Made by a program: the position numbers and the translations under genes. A DNA stretch of 64,000 nucleotides from JAOABC01 sp041287495 (lineage in GTDB: Bacteria > Aquificota > Aquificia > Aquificales > Hydrogenothermaceae), in the NCBI GenBank assembly GCA_041287495.1, contig JBEULE010000033.1:1-64000 (forward strand). The letters are read 5' to 3'. This document shows, in pieces, positions 1 through 6,908 of the stretch (the first letter of the stretch is position 1; the number at the start of each line of letters is the position of its first letter). The notes under the pieces were generated by a model. It did no database searches and was not told the DNA's origin. It saw only the letters and a list, made by a program, of their open reading frames with translations.

Positions 1-350
1 TCAGTTTTGACATAGTAAAGCATCTGTGTCTTCCAAAAGAGAATAACATCCTTTTCATCAGTATACACTTTTTCGTAAACATTGTTATGAAATGGTGTTG
101 AGTTAAAGTAGATTGAACCACTTTCTGAAAAATAACGACTAAAAAATGAGTATAGTTTATCAAAAAGCTCATCTCTAAATGTAGGATATTTCTCTAAAGC
201 TTTATCAATATCTTGTTTTAGGATACCTTCAATTTTTTCGTAGTATTTCGATTTTATACGCATTAAGTTAACAAAACCACCAATACCTTCTACTTTAGCA
301 CCTATAAAAATATCTTGAAGTACTTTATAAAATACCTTTTCTTTATTCAT
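1..350 (-). CDS. DNA adenine methyltransferase, N-terminal fragment (runs off left edge)
   Basis: An open minus-strand frame starts with ATG at 350 and is still open at base 1, giving about 116 residues. The translation contains FRDELFDKLYSFFSRYF, NVYEKVYTDEKDVILFWK and MLYYVKT. I recognise this as the N-terminal region of large type III/type IIG-like adenine-specific DNA methyltransferases. The catalytic (D/N/S)PPY motif would lie outside the window, so activity cannot be judged. A good sigma-70-type promoter sits upstream at 401-429. It is the outermost gene of an accessory region with several broken genes, which fits a restriction-modification cargo gene on a mobile element. Family assignment is from memory of conserved motifs; which modification type it is stays open. 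Confidence 0.7.
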   Translation of the reverse strand, partial: MNKEKVFYKVLQDIFIGAKVEGIGGFVNLMRIKSKYYEKIEGILKQDIDKALEKYPTFRDELFDKLYSFFSRYFSESGSIYFNSTPFHNNVYEKVYTDEKDVILFWKTQMLYYVKT

Positions 351-400
351 AGTTTTATACCCGCCCTATAGCTAAAATTTCTAATCTTAAAATAAAAAGT

Positions 401-429
401 ATTATAACATACTAATAGCCTAACACCAA
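401..429 (-). promoter_or_regulatory. Promoter for the methyltransferase gene
   Basis: On the minus strand, TTGGTG (424-429) is followed by a 17-base spacer and a perfect TATAAT (401-406). It points at the methyltransferase start at 350, leaving a leader of roughly 45 bases. Confidence 0.6.
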
Positions 430-453
430 TTGCATTTTAATTGTTATGTTATA

Positions 454-488
454 TTGACATTGACATACAGTTATGTTTTTCCTATAAT
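454..488 (+). promoter_or_regulatory. Consensus sigma-70 promoter with tandem -35 boxes
   Basis: TTGACA occurs twice in tandem (454-459 and 460-465). The second copy is separated by exactly 17 bases from a perfect TATAAT (483-488), so both hexamers and the spacing match the consensus. Transcription would start near 495, only about 14 bases before the ATG at 509. It diverges from the methyltransferase promoter. Confidence 0.8.
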
Positions 489-508
489 TTTAACAAAGGG
501 TAAATAAA

Positions 509-983
509 ATGGATATCAGAGATATTAAGAAGTTCCTTAATGAGAACATCATATTAGATTTCCCCGAAAAATACTGAAACTAATCCTACTACTAATGATA
601 ATACTAACAATTCCCAATTTTCTAATGAAGTCTTATCTAAATTGGCTTTTAGAGTTTCTGAAATTCAGGAAGTATTAAATAGACATGCAAATACTGTTAA
701 TGAGTATGTTAGGATAGTAAACAAGTACGTAGATATTATGGATGAAATGAAAGAGAAAGTGGATAGTGACTATGAGAACATAGCAAACACTTTTAACAGA
801 TTGAATGAAGTTATAAACATGATAATTGATGTTATATCAAAAGATAAAGAAGAAGTGGCTTCAAAGATAAGGGAGATACAGGAAGATTTGACTAATCTGA
901 AAACAGATATAGATAACATAAAAAATACCCTCAATCAAATTGTGATTTCTATTACCGATAAAGTAGATGGTATTCAAAAATAA
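509..983 (+). pseudogene. Coiled-coil protein gene with a frameshift near its 5' end
   Basis: An ATG at 509, 14 bases past a consensus promoter and preceded by AAAGGG, opens a frame that ends at a TGA (575-577) after 22 codons. A second frame is open from 558 to 983 and encodes an Asn/Thr-rich linker followed by about 110 residues of predicted coiled coil (MDEMKEKVDSDYENIANTF and similar heptads). Dropping one A from the A5 run at 567-571 joins the frames into one natural-looking protein (DFPENTETNPTTNDN). The downstream frame alone has only a TTG at 642 as a start. After the stop at 981-983 more Lys/Asp-rich coding-like sequence follows in another frame, so the 3' end may also be eroded. Function unknown; coiled-coil proteins of this kind are common in plasmid and phage regions. 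A sequencing error cannot be excluded. Confidence 0.5.
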
Positions 984-1136
984 AGCGAGTAGCTAAAAAC
1001 CGCATTAGATAAGAAGATAGAAGATAACAAAGTAGATACTAAAAACTAAAAGCCGAGTTTATAGAATTATATTAATAACACACTTACTTTTTTCTGATTT
1101 ATGATATAAAATTATAAAATGTAAAATATGTAAAAT

Positions 1137-1655
1137 ATTAAAAAATTAAAAAAGGGAGGTGGCATTGGTTCTATACTCGCTTTGACATCGCCTATTCCAG
1201 TAATAGGACAAATTTTAGCATTAGTTGGATTTGTCTTGGTGCTTGCAGCTTTAAAAGTAATATCTAATAAAGCAAACAATTCAAAAATATTTACCAATGC
1301 TATTATTGGTATAGTTTTAGTTGCAATAGGTCTTTTAGCAGGTATCATAATTTTTATACCTTCTATTGTAGTTTTAATATATGGTAACACAACCGCAATG
1401 ACAGGCAGTCTTATTGGTATAATACTTGGTTATGTCTTAACGGTAACAGGCTTTGTTATATTTAGAAATGCTTTAAGATTGGTTGCTAATTTTACAGGTG
1501 TATCTTTATTTAATACAGCAGGCATTATGTTTCTTATAGGTAGTATATTAATAATAATTTTTATAGGTACTATATTAGCTTTTATTGGATGGATATTGCT
1601 TGCTATAGCTTTCTTCTCTATACCAGATGAATACAAAACAGCTGAAAATACTTAA
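1137..1655 (+). CDS. DUF996-like integral membrane protein (start uncertain)
   Basis: A very hydrophobic protein of about 157-172 residues with four or five membrane spans, ending in FIGWILLAIAFFSIPDEYK. This layout, and the motif GGIGSIL near the N-terminus followed by PIPVIGQILALVGFVLVL, resembles the DUF996 membrane family, mostly known from archaea; function unknown. The GGIGSIL motif lies upstream of the first standard in-frame start (TTG at 1182), so the true N-terminus must be earlier. The frame is open from 1134, but the only in-frame ATG (1128) is followed directly by TAA. ATT at 1137 or 1164 could be used, or codon 2 has mutated to a stop. A GGGAGG at 1154-1159 is too far from 1182 to serve that TTG. 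It belongs to the decaying accessory region and is convergent with the coupling-protein gene. Confidence 0.6.
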   Translation: MKKLKKGGGIGSILALTSPIPVIGQILALVGFVLVLAALKVISNKANNSKIFTNAIIGIVLVAIGLLAGIIIFIPSIVVLIYGNTTAMTGSLIGIILGYVLTVTGFVIFRNALRLVANFTGVSLFNTAGIMFLIGSILIIIFIGTILAFIGWILLAIAFFSIPDEYKTAENT

Positions 1656-1670
1656 AAATTTAACCCTACA

Positions 1671-1711
1671 ACTAAGGGCGTTCTAGTGCGCCCTTGGTGG
1701 CATACATTTTT
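1671..1711. terminator. Intrinsic terminator between convergent genes
   Basis: ACTAAGGGCG (1671-1680) and CGCCCTTGGT (1689-1698) form a 10-pair stem with one G-U pair and an 8-base loop. A T6 tract follows a few bases later on the plus strand. It lies between the convergent DUF996-like and coupling-protein genes. Confidence 0.55.
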
Positions 1712-1783
1712 TGCTGTATAAATCTTTGTTTTTTCTTGTCTCTTCTTTAATTGTTCTTGTCTTTATTGATATTCTTTTTGTCT

Positions 1784-3232
1784 TTATTGTTGCTGTCTTT
1801 GATATTCTTGCTGTTGTCTGATGTAATTTTGTTGCTGTTCTTCATAGTATTTATGTGGCATTCTTGCTTTTGATTGATAGAATTCAGATAAATCTAATCT
1901 TTCAAAAGCTTCTGCTTTCTTTTGATGGAAATCAAAATAAAAGTTCTCTACTTTAGCTAGGAATATCTGGAATGGGTCTGTTAAGTGGACTAAGGCGTGA
2001 TATTCTGGTAAGGCTAGTATATAACTTCTATCTATCAATCTCTTTGTTGCACGTTGCATTTCAGTGTCCTCACTATAGCTTCTTCTAAAACTTGTACTTG
2101 TACTTGTACTTTTTACTGTTGCGGTTTTACCAAAAGGAAATCCGGTTGATAATGAGCCATTACTAATACTACTGCTTGTAGCGACTGTACGTGATGTAGA
2201 AGTGTTTGTGGTAGAAGTTATAAACTCAAAATCTCCCATTGTGTTTTCTATTGTTGATAGAGTGGTTTCATCTACTACTTTAAAGAGTATAGTTAGCTGT
2301 CTTGATGAAAGTATTATCTGAGTTCTTTTATCGTTTTGTACGTTAGGTAAGAATTGGGTTGCAAATAAAAGTTGAATACCTTTACTTCTGGCGGTTGTGA
2401 AAAGTAGAATTAGTAAATCTTCCGGTATTTTGATAGATAAAAACTCATCTAACAAGAAAAATGTAAAGTCTTCTTTTGTATTCGGTCTTGATAATAACAA
2501 TGATATCAAAGCTGATAGGAAGGCTGTTTGGAATGGTGCTGTTGCGGTTCTGTGTGCTACATCATTAAGTAAGAATAGTTTTTGTTTGTTATCGGTGTTA
2601 ACAAAATCAAAAAGTGTAAAGAATTTATCGTATTTCTCTTCTCTTAGATATTTATCTTCCAGATAACCTGCAAGTTCAAAATAATCAAGTATAGGTTGTA
2701 ATGTTGCTACAATACTTAAAGCTGTTTTATCGTTTACCTGTATAGCTTGTTTTTGGTAAGTCTGTATATATTCAAGTATTGCATTGTGTTTGTTTGGTTG
2801 TTCTGAAAATGAAGAGTATAGTATTGCATCTTTTAACAATTTCTGAGCGGCGGTTATCCAGAAATCTTTATTTGTTTCACTGATTTGACTTACCATAGCT
2901 GTTGATATTACATCTGCTAGTGTCGGTTCCTGTTTTATATCTTCAAAGAAAAACCAAAGCTTAGAGCGTGCGTCAAAAGGTTGAAAGATAATATCTTTTT
3001 CTGGGTTATAGAAAGCTTCCACATACTCTCCCTTTACATCGTTTATGATTGCTCTGTTGTATTTTTCCTGTGCTAATAAGTTTTTTAGAAATACTGATTT
3101 ACCTGTTCCCATCTTTCCTACTACAAGTGTTGATTTTGTCAAATCTAAATTTGAAGCGTAGATAGGTGGTTTTTGATGTTCCGTTATGGTTTTTATGTCT
3201 TTAAACCTAACTCTATTTTTAGTTATTACCAA
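1784..3232 (-). CDS. VirD4/TraD-type coupling ATPase (type IV secretion/conjugation)
   Basis: A 482-residue P-loop ATPase. The Walker A motif GKMGTGKS is at residues 39-46. The Walker B-like FFLLDE falls at roughly 255-262. A following stretch, TTARSKGIQLLFATQ, matches the sensor region of the TraD/TrwB coupling-protein DNA-binding domain. Such ATPases bring DNA to a type IV secretion channel or pump DNA at the membrane. The N-terminal membrane anchor usual in this family is missing here but may be supplied by the upstream gene (3219-3619). Start is TTG at 3232, overlapping the 3' end of that gene by 14 bases. A Ser/Thr-rich linker precedes the C-terminal third. The protein ends in a Gln-rich repeat (QQQEYQRQQQ) cut by TAA codons in place of expected CAA. 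No relaxase or other secretion genes are in the window, so this is probably an element remnant. Confidence 0.75.
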   Translation of the reverse strand: MVITKNRVRFKDIKTITEHQKPPIYASNLDLTKSTLVVGKMGTGKSVFLKNLLAQEKYNRAIINDVKGEYVEAFYNPEKDIIFQPFDARSKLWFFFEDIKQEPTLADVISTAMVSQISETNKDFWITAAQKLLKDAILYSSFSEQPNKHNAILEYIQTYQKQAIQVNDKTALSIVATLQPILDYFELAGYLEDKYLREEKYDKFFTLFDFVNTDNKQKLFLLNDVAHRTATAPFQTAFLSALISLLLSRPNTKEDFTFFLLDEFLSIKIPEDLLILLFTTARSKGIQLLFATQFLPNVQNDKRTQIILSSRQLTILFKVVDETTLSTIENTMGDFEFITSTTNTSTSRTVATSSSISNGSLSTGFPFGKTATVKSTSTSTSFRRSYSEDTEMQRATKRLIDRSYILALPEYHALVHLTDPFQIFLAKVENFYFDFHQKKAEAFERLDLSEFYQSKARMPHKYYEEQQQNYIRQQQEYQRQQQ

Positions 3233-3619
3233 TTCTGTTTGGAATGGAAGCTATCTCGTCTTCATCTGTGATATCTAAATCTAAACCAAGTGCTGTGAAG
3301 CGGTTAATAAATTCAGTATACTCTTTTCTCTTTCCTGTCGGTAAACTTTTACGTACAGATTTCTTTGACAGTACATAAGCTATTGCAAGTTCTTTGTCTT
3401 TTAGAAAGCTTGATATATATCCTCTTTTTCTGAGATTTTTAAATCCAAACCAAAAGCTGATTGGTAGTGTAATTACTGCAAGGGGTGGGTTGAAGAGCCC
3501 GGTACGTTAATGGTTTGCCAGAGCACTGCATTAACTGACTTTCTTAACCTGTCTGTTTTGATTGTTGATGTTGCGTATTTTATGTTATCTTCAGTTAAAA
3601 TCACATCTTTTGATAACAT
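3219..3619 (-). pseudogene. Frameshifted small membrane protein, partner of the coupling ATPase
   Basis: ATG at 3619 with a strong GGAG ribosome site starts MLSKDVILTEDNIKYATST and runs to WQTINVPG, then meets a stop. The frame one base over continues as LFNPPLAVITLPISFWFGF (a membrane segment), then a charged domain through KSLPTGKRKEYTEFINRF to the stop at 3219-3221. Adding one G to the GGG run after GTACC restores a single protein of about 133 residues with one hydrophobic segment. Its 3' end overlaps the TTG start of the coupling ATPase, so the two were translationally coupled. It probably supplied the membrane anchor that the ATPase lacks; this is inference from order and topology. I do not recognise a named family. 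Confidence 0.55.
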
Positions 3620-3638
3620 ATTTGCAATCTCCTTAAAA

Positions 3639-3685
3639 TTATTATAGTATTATTATAGTTACTAAAAGTTATTAAGTTATTATAG
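3639..3685 (-). repeat. Three TTATTATAG direct repeats upstream of the coupling-protein operon
   Basis: The 9-mer TTATTATAG occurs at 3639-3647, 3650-3658 and 3677-3685. On the minus strand each copy reads CTATAATAA and so carries a perfect TATAAT, immediately upstream of the ATG at 3619. They may be alternative -10 boxes or a regulator-binding array. The rest of 3620-3774 is A+T-rich with no gene that I can see. Confidence 0.4.
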
Positions 3686-3774
3686 CAATTTTATCATTAA
3701 TTAAATTATTTTTCAACATTTTTTAATAAAATAGTACATGTATAACTTGCTAAATATAATAGTTTGTAAGTTCA

Positions 3775-4136
3775 TTAACTAGCCAATATAAAATTTATAA
3801 CAAATCCAAGAAGTCCAAAGACTGCAACACAAAATCCTTCTATTGCCTCCGGATGTAGCAATCTCTTTATGGAAAACAGTATTATCAAAAAAAGAGTTAT
3901 TATAAGTGCCAACTTGCCAAAGCTTCAGATCTTATAAATCCATAAGTCATATCCTTTGTAGGCTGTTTATAAGTAAAAATTACGGCAATAACAGCAATCA
4001 TAAGTGCTAAAACATCCTGTAAATTATGTAAAGCGTCTGCAAGAAGTGATATCGAGTTTGCTAAAAAACCGTATATAATCTGAAGTAAAACTATAAGTAT
4101 GTTTAAACCTATAGCTTTGTGTTTTATAACTTTCAC
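3775..4136 (-). pseudogene. Truncated and frameshifted cation diffusion facilitator transporter
   Basis: Begins with GTG at 4136 inside a GTGA overlap with the ugd stop. The first 75 residues (GLNILIVLLQIIYGFLANS, then LLADALHNLQDV and YGFIRSEALAS) are typical of CDF zinc/cation efflux proteins, including the HxxxD metal site of helix 2. After RSEALAS the frame runs into a stop. A one-base shift continues the homology as LIITLFLIILFSIKRLLHPE and then FCVAVFGLLGFVINFILAS, ending at 3775. Families of this type are about 290-300 residues, so helices 5-6 and the cytoplasmic domain are absent. The break coincides with the border of the accessory region, suggesting that an insertion or deletion removed the 3' half. 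Confidence 0.7.
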
Positions 4137-5443
4137 GGTCTTCCTATACTGTAATACTCAAATCCTAAATCTCTAACTGATTTAGGGTCATATATATTTC
4201 TTCCATCAATTATTATCGGAAGTCTCATCAATGATTTTACTTTACTAAGGTCTGCTTCTTTAAACTCTTTCCACTCTGTTATAATAACCAGAATATCTGC
4301 ATCTTTTACAGCTTCGTATTTATCATTTACATACTTTAAATTATCACTTTCCGGAAATAGCTGTTTGTAGTTATCCATAGCTTTTGGGTCATAAAGTTTT
4401 AAATTTGCTCCGGTTTGATTTAAAGCTTTAACTATATCTATGGAAGGGGCTTCTCTTATATCATCTGTGTTAGGTTTAAATGCAAGTCCCCATATTGCTA
4501 TATTTTTGTCCTTATTTATCCATAGTATATCTTCTATAAGATTTATAACTTTTTCTCTTCTTTTTTGATTTATCTTTTCAACTTCTTTAAGAAGTGAAAA
4601 ATCTACTCCGTGGTCTTCTGCTATCTTTACAAAAGCTTTAACATCTTTGGGAAAACAAGACCCACCATATCCAAGTCCGGCATTTAAAAAGGCCCTTCCT
4701 ATTCTCTTATCGTATCCCATACCGTCTGCAACTTCGTTTATATCTGCCCCTACTTTCTCACATAAATCAGCGACCATATTTATGTAAGATATCTTCATTG
4801 CGAGGAATGAGTTAGAAGCGTGTTTTATTAACTCTGCTGCCTGTGGAGTTGTTATAAGAAGTGGATAACCTTTATCAGTAAAAGGTTTGTAAAGTTGCCT
4901 GAATATCTCTCTGGCTTTTTCTGACTCTACTCCTACAACTATCCTGTCTGGATTCATAAAGTCATAGATAGCACTTCCTTCTCTCAAAAACTCCGGATTT
5001 GATGCAACGTCAAACTCAATATCTTTCTTTGCATATCTCTTTACCGTCTTTTTTACCCATTTATGAGTATTTACAGGGACTGTTGATTTCTCTATTATTA
5101 ATTTGTATCTATCCATGTGTATAGCTATCTGTCTTGAAGCTTCTTCTACCTGAGATAAGTCTGCTTTTCCAGATTCACTTTGGGGAGTCCCTACACATAT
5201 AAATATAACATCACTAAAATTAACTCCTTCCTCTATTTTATCTGTAAAATGTATTCTTCTTTCTTTTATATTCCTTTGAAGCATCTCATCTAAGCCAGGT
5301 TCATATATAGGAGATATTCCTCTACAAAGTTTTTCTAATTTTGATGGAACCTTTTCTACACACATCACTTCATTTCCTAAATCTGCAAAACATGCTGCAG
5401 TCACAAGTCCAACATATCCGGCACCAATTACAGTTATCTTCAT
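4133..5443 (-). CDS. ugd: UDP-glucose 6-dehydrogenase
   Basis: Oxidises UDP-glucose to UDP-glucuronate with two NAD+, feeding polysaccharide and lipopolysaccharide synthesis in the cytoplasm. The N-terminal Rossmann motif GAGYVGLVTAACFADLG, the FLREGSAIYDFMNPDRIVVG segment and the catalytic-cysteine motif GGSCFPKD are all present, and the length of about 436 residues is normal. An ATG at 5443 is chosen over the TTG at 5446 because it sits better behind the GGGGG tract. It follows comF by 11 bases and ends in a GTGA overlap with the CDF remnant, so it is the last intact gene of the aspS-thiD-comF-ugd run. Confidence 0.93.
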   Translation of the reverse strand: MKITVIGAGYVGLVTAACFADLGNEVMCVEKVPSKLEKLCRGISPIYEPGLDEMLQRNIKERRIHFTDKIEEGVNFSDVIFICVGTPQSESGKADLSQVEEASRQIAIHMDRYKLIIEKSTVPVNTHKWVKKTVKRYAKKDIEFDVASNPEFLREGSAIYDFMNPDRIVVGVESEKAREIFRQLYKPFTDKGYPLLITTPQAAELIKHASNSFLAMKISYINMVADLCEKVGADINEVADGMGYDKRIGRAFLNAGLGYGGSCFPKDVKAFVKIAEDHGVDFSLLKEVEKINQKRREKVINLIEDILWINKDKNIAIWGLAFKPNTDDIREAPSIDIVKALNQTGANLKLYDPKAMDNYKQLFPESDNLKYVNDKYEAVKDADILVIITEWKEFKEADLSKVKSLMRLPIIIDGRNIYDPKSVRDLGFEYYSIGRP

Positions 5444-5454
5444 CAAAAAACCCC

Positions 5455-6135
5455 CTAAGTTTTTGCAATCACATACCCAAATATTTTACCAATGTTTTGT
5501 CTTTTTAGTAATTTTGCTATCTCTTTTAAAGTTGAACCGGTTGTAAGTATATCATCAAAAACCAGAACATTTTGACCGTAGAATTTTGCATCTTCCCTTA
5601 ATGAAAATGCATTAATTAGATTTTTACTTCTCTCTTCTGCTGACAACTCCATCTGAAATTTTGTTTTCTTCTCTTTAACAATCCAATCTTTAATCATGAA
5701 AGATGGAACTACATCTTCAAGTATAAGTTTTAGATGGTTAAATCCCCTCTTTTTTAATGTTGATTTATGAATAGGGACATACAAAACTGTATCTATTTTG
5801 TTTATCCTTATGAAAGATATCAAATCTTCTCTTATCATCTGGGATAAAACTTTATATAGGTTTTTGTATCCGGACAGCTTATAATCTCTTATTATCCCTC
5901 CTACTTTATAGTAATTTGTAAAGGCCTCTATGTAGTCATAAACCTTCTCTTTCTTACAGTTATCACATATTGGATAACCACCTTCAACAGTTATTCCGCA
6001 ACTTCTACAAAAGAATATATCTGTTTTCTGTATGGCAGATATACATGAGGGACAGTATAGATTTTGGTCTTTGAATATAAATGGATTTTCACATATCTTA
6101 CATTTTGACGGGAATATTACATTCCAGAAAGCCAT
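5455..6135 (-). CDS. comF: ComF family phosphoribosyltransferase-like protein
   Basis: A 226-residue ComF/GntX-type protein. It has paired CxxC zinc-finger motifs at the N-terminus (CKIC, CPSC, CRSC, CDNC) and a type I phosphoribosyltransferase PRPP loop near the C-terminus (VLVFDDILTTGSTLKE). Members are linked to DNA uptake in competent bacteria; the biochemical role is unsettled. A longer open frame extends upstream to 6279 but that part is only the shadow of thiD; ATG at 6135 (MAFWNVIFPSKCKIC) matches the family start and overlaps the thiD 3' end by 19 bases. A type IV pilus locus elsewhere in the window is compatible with a role in transformation. Confidence 0.85.
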   Translation of the reverse strand: MAFWNVIFPSKCKICENPFIFKDQNLYCPSCISAIQKTDIFFCRSCGITVEGGYPICDNCKKEKVYDYIEAFTNYYKVGGIIRDYKLSGYKNLYKVLSQMIREDLISFIRINKIDTVLYVPIHKSTLKKRGFNHLKLILEDVVPSFMIKDWIVKEKKTKFQMELSAEERSKNLINAFSLREDAKFYGQNVLVFDDILTTGSTLKEIAKLLKRQNIGKIFGYVIAKT

Positions 6136-6908
6136 AGATGATTTACCGGACCGATGCCTTTTCCTATGTTTATCTGATTTGTCAAAGCTCCTATCATGTA
6201 AGCCTTTGCTGTGTTGAAGGCAGTATATATATCTTTTCCTTTTGCAAGAGAAGAAGCTAATGCTGATGCAAAAGTACAACCTGTTCCGTGGGTATTTTTC
6301 ACTTTTACTCTCTCACTTTTTAATGTATAAAAATCTTTTCCATCGTATAAGGTATCTATCACTTCATCTTCGTATTCAAAGTGTCCCCCTTTTATTATCA
6401 CATATCTTGCCCCCAATTTGTGTATCTCTATACATGCTTTTTTTATATCTTCAAAAGAGTTTATATCTACTCCTGTTAGATATTGAGCTTCATCTATGTT
6501 TGGTGTCAACACATAACTTAGTGGAATAATCTTTTTTATAAAGATATCTATTCCCTCCGGCTCTAACAGGAATCTACCATTTTTTGATCTGATTATAGTA
6601 TCTATAACATTTAATCTCAGATTAAATCTCTCTATACTTTCTGCTAAAATCTCTACATTTTCAGCAGTTTGAAGCATACCTACCTTTAAAACATCAGGAA
6701 CTATATCTTCTAAAACAGTTTCAAGCTGTTTTTTAAAGATATCAGTGGAGACAGGAATAGACTCTTTTACTCCTAAGGTATTTTGAACAGTTAAAGCTGT
6801 TATCACAGACATTGAGTAAAGTCCAAAGACTGTAAATACTCTTATATCGGTTTGGATACCGGCTCCTCCGGAAGGGTCAGAACCGGCAACTGTTAAAGCT
6901 ATTTTCAA
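6117..6908 (-). CDS. thiD: Hydroxymethylpyrimidine/phosphomethylpyrimidine kinase
   Basis: Phosphorylates HMP and HMP-P to HMP-PP for thiamin synthesis. A ribokinase-family fold is shown by TVAGSDPSGGAGIQTDIRVF at the start and by the C-terminal anion-hole/catalytic motif KNTHGTGCTFASALAS; 263 residues is normal. The start is TTG at 6908, inside a TTGA overlap with the aspS stop, so translation is coupled. thiG lies far away at 48.5 kb; no TPP riboswitch-like leader is seen here because the gene is internal to an operon. Confidence 0.92.
   Translation of the reverse strand: MKIALTVAGSDPSGGAGIQTDIRVFTVFGLYSMSVITALTVQNTLGVKESIPVSTDIFKKQLETVLEDIVPDVLKVGMLQTAENVEILAESIERFNLRLNVIDTIIRSKNGRFLLEPEGIDIFIKKIIPLSYVLTPNIDEAQYLTGVDINSFEDIKKACIEIHKLGARYVIIKGGHFEYEDEVIDTLYDGKDFYTLKSERVKVKNTHGTGCTFASALASSLAKGKDIYTAFNTAKAYMIGALTNQINIGKGIGPVNHLWLSGM

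Noticed and set aside
1112..1390. Minus-strand open frame opposite the DUF996-like gene
   Set aside because: Mirror frame of a membrane-protein gene; no ribosome site or family resemblance.
1784..1830. TAA read as Gln (altered genetic code)
   Set aside because: TAA ends many intact genes in the window; the Gln-tail stops are better explained as point mutations.
6136..6279. N-terminal extension of ComF
   Set aside because: It is the antisense-free frame shadow of thiD; lacks homology and the family start is at 6135.
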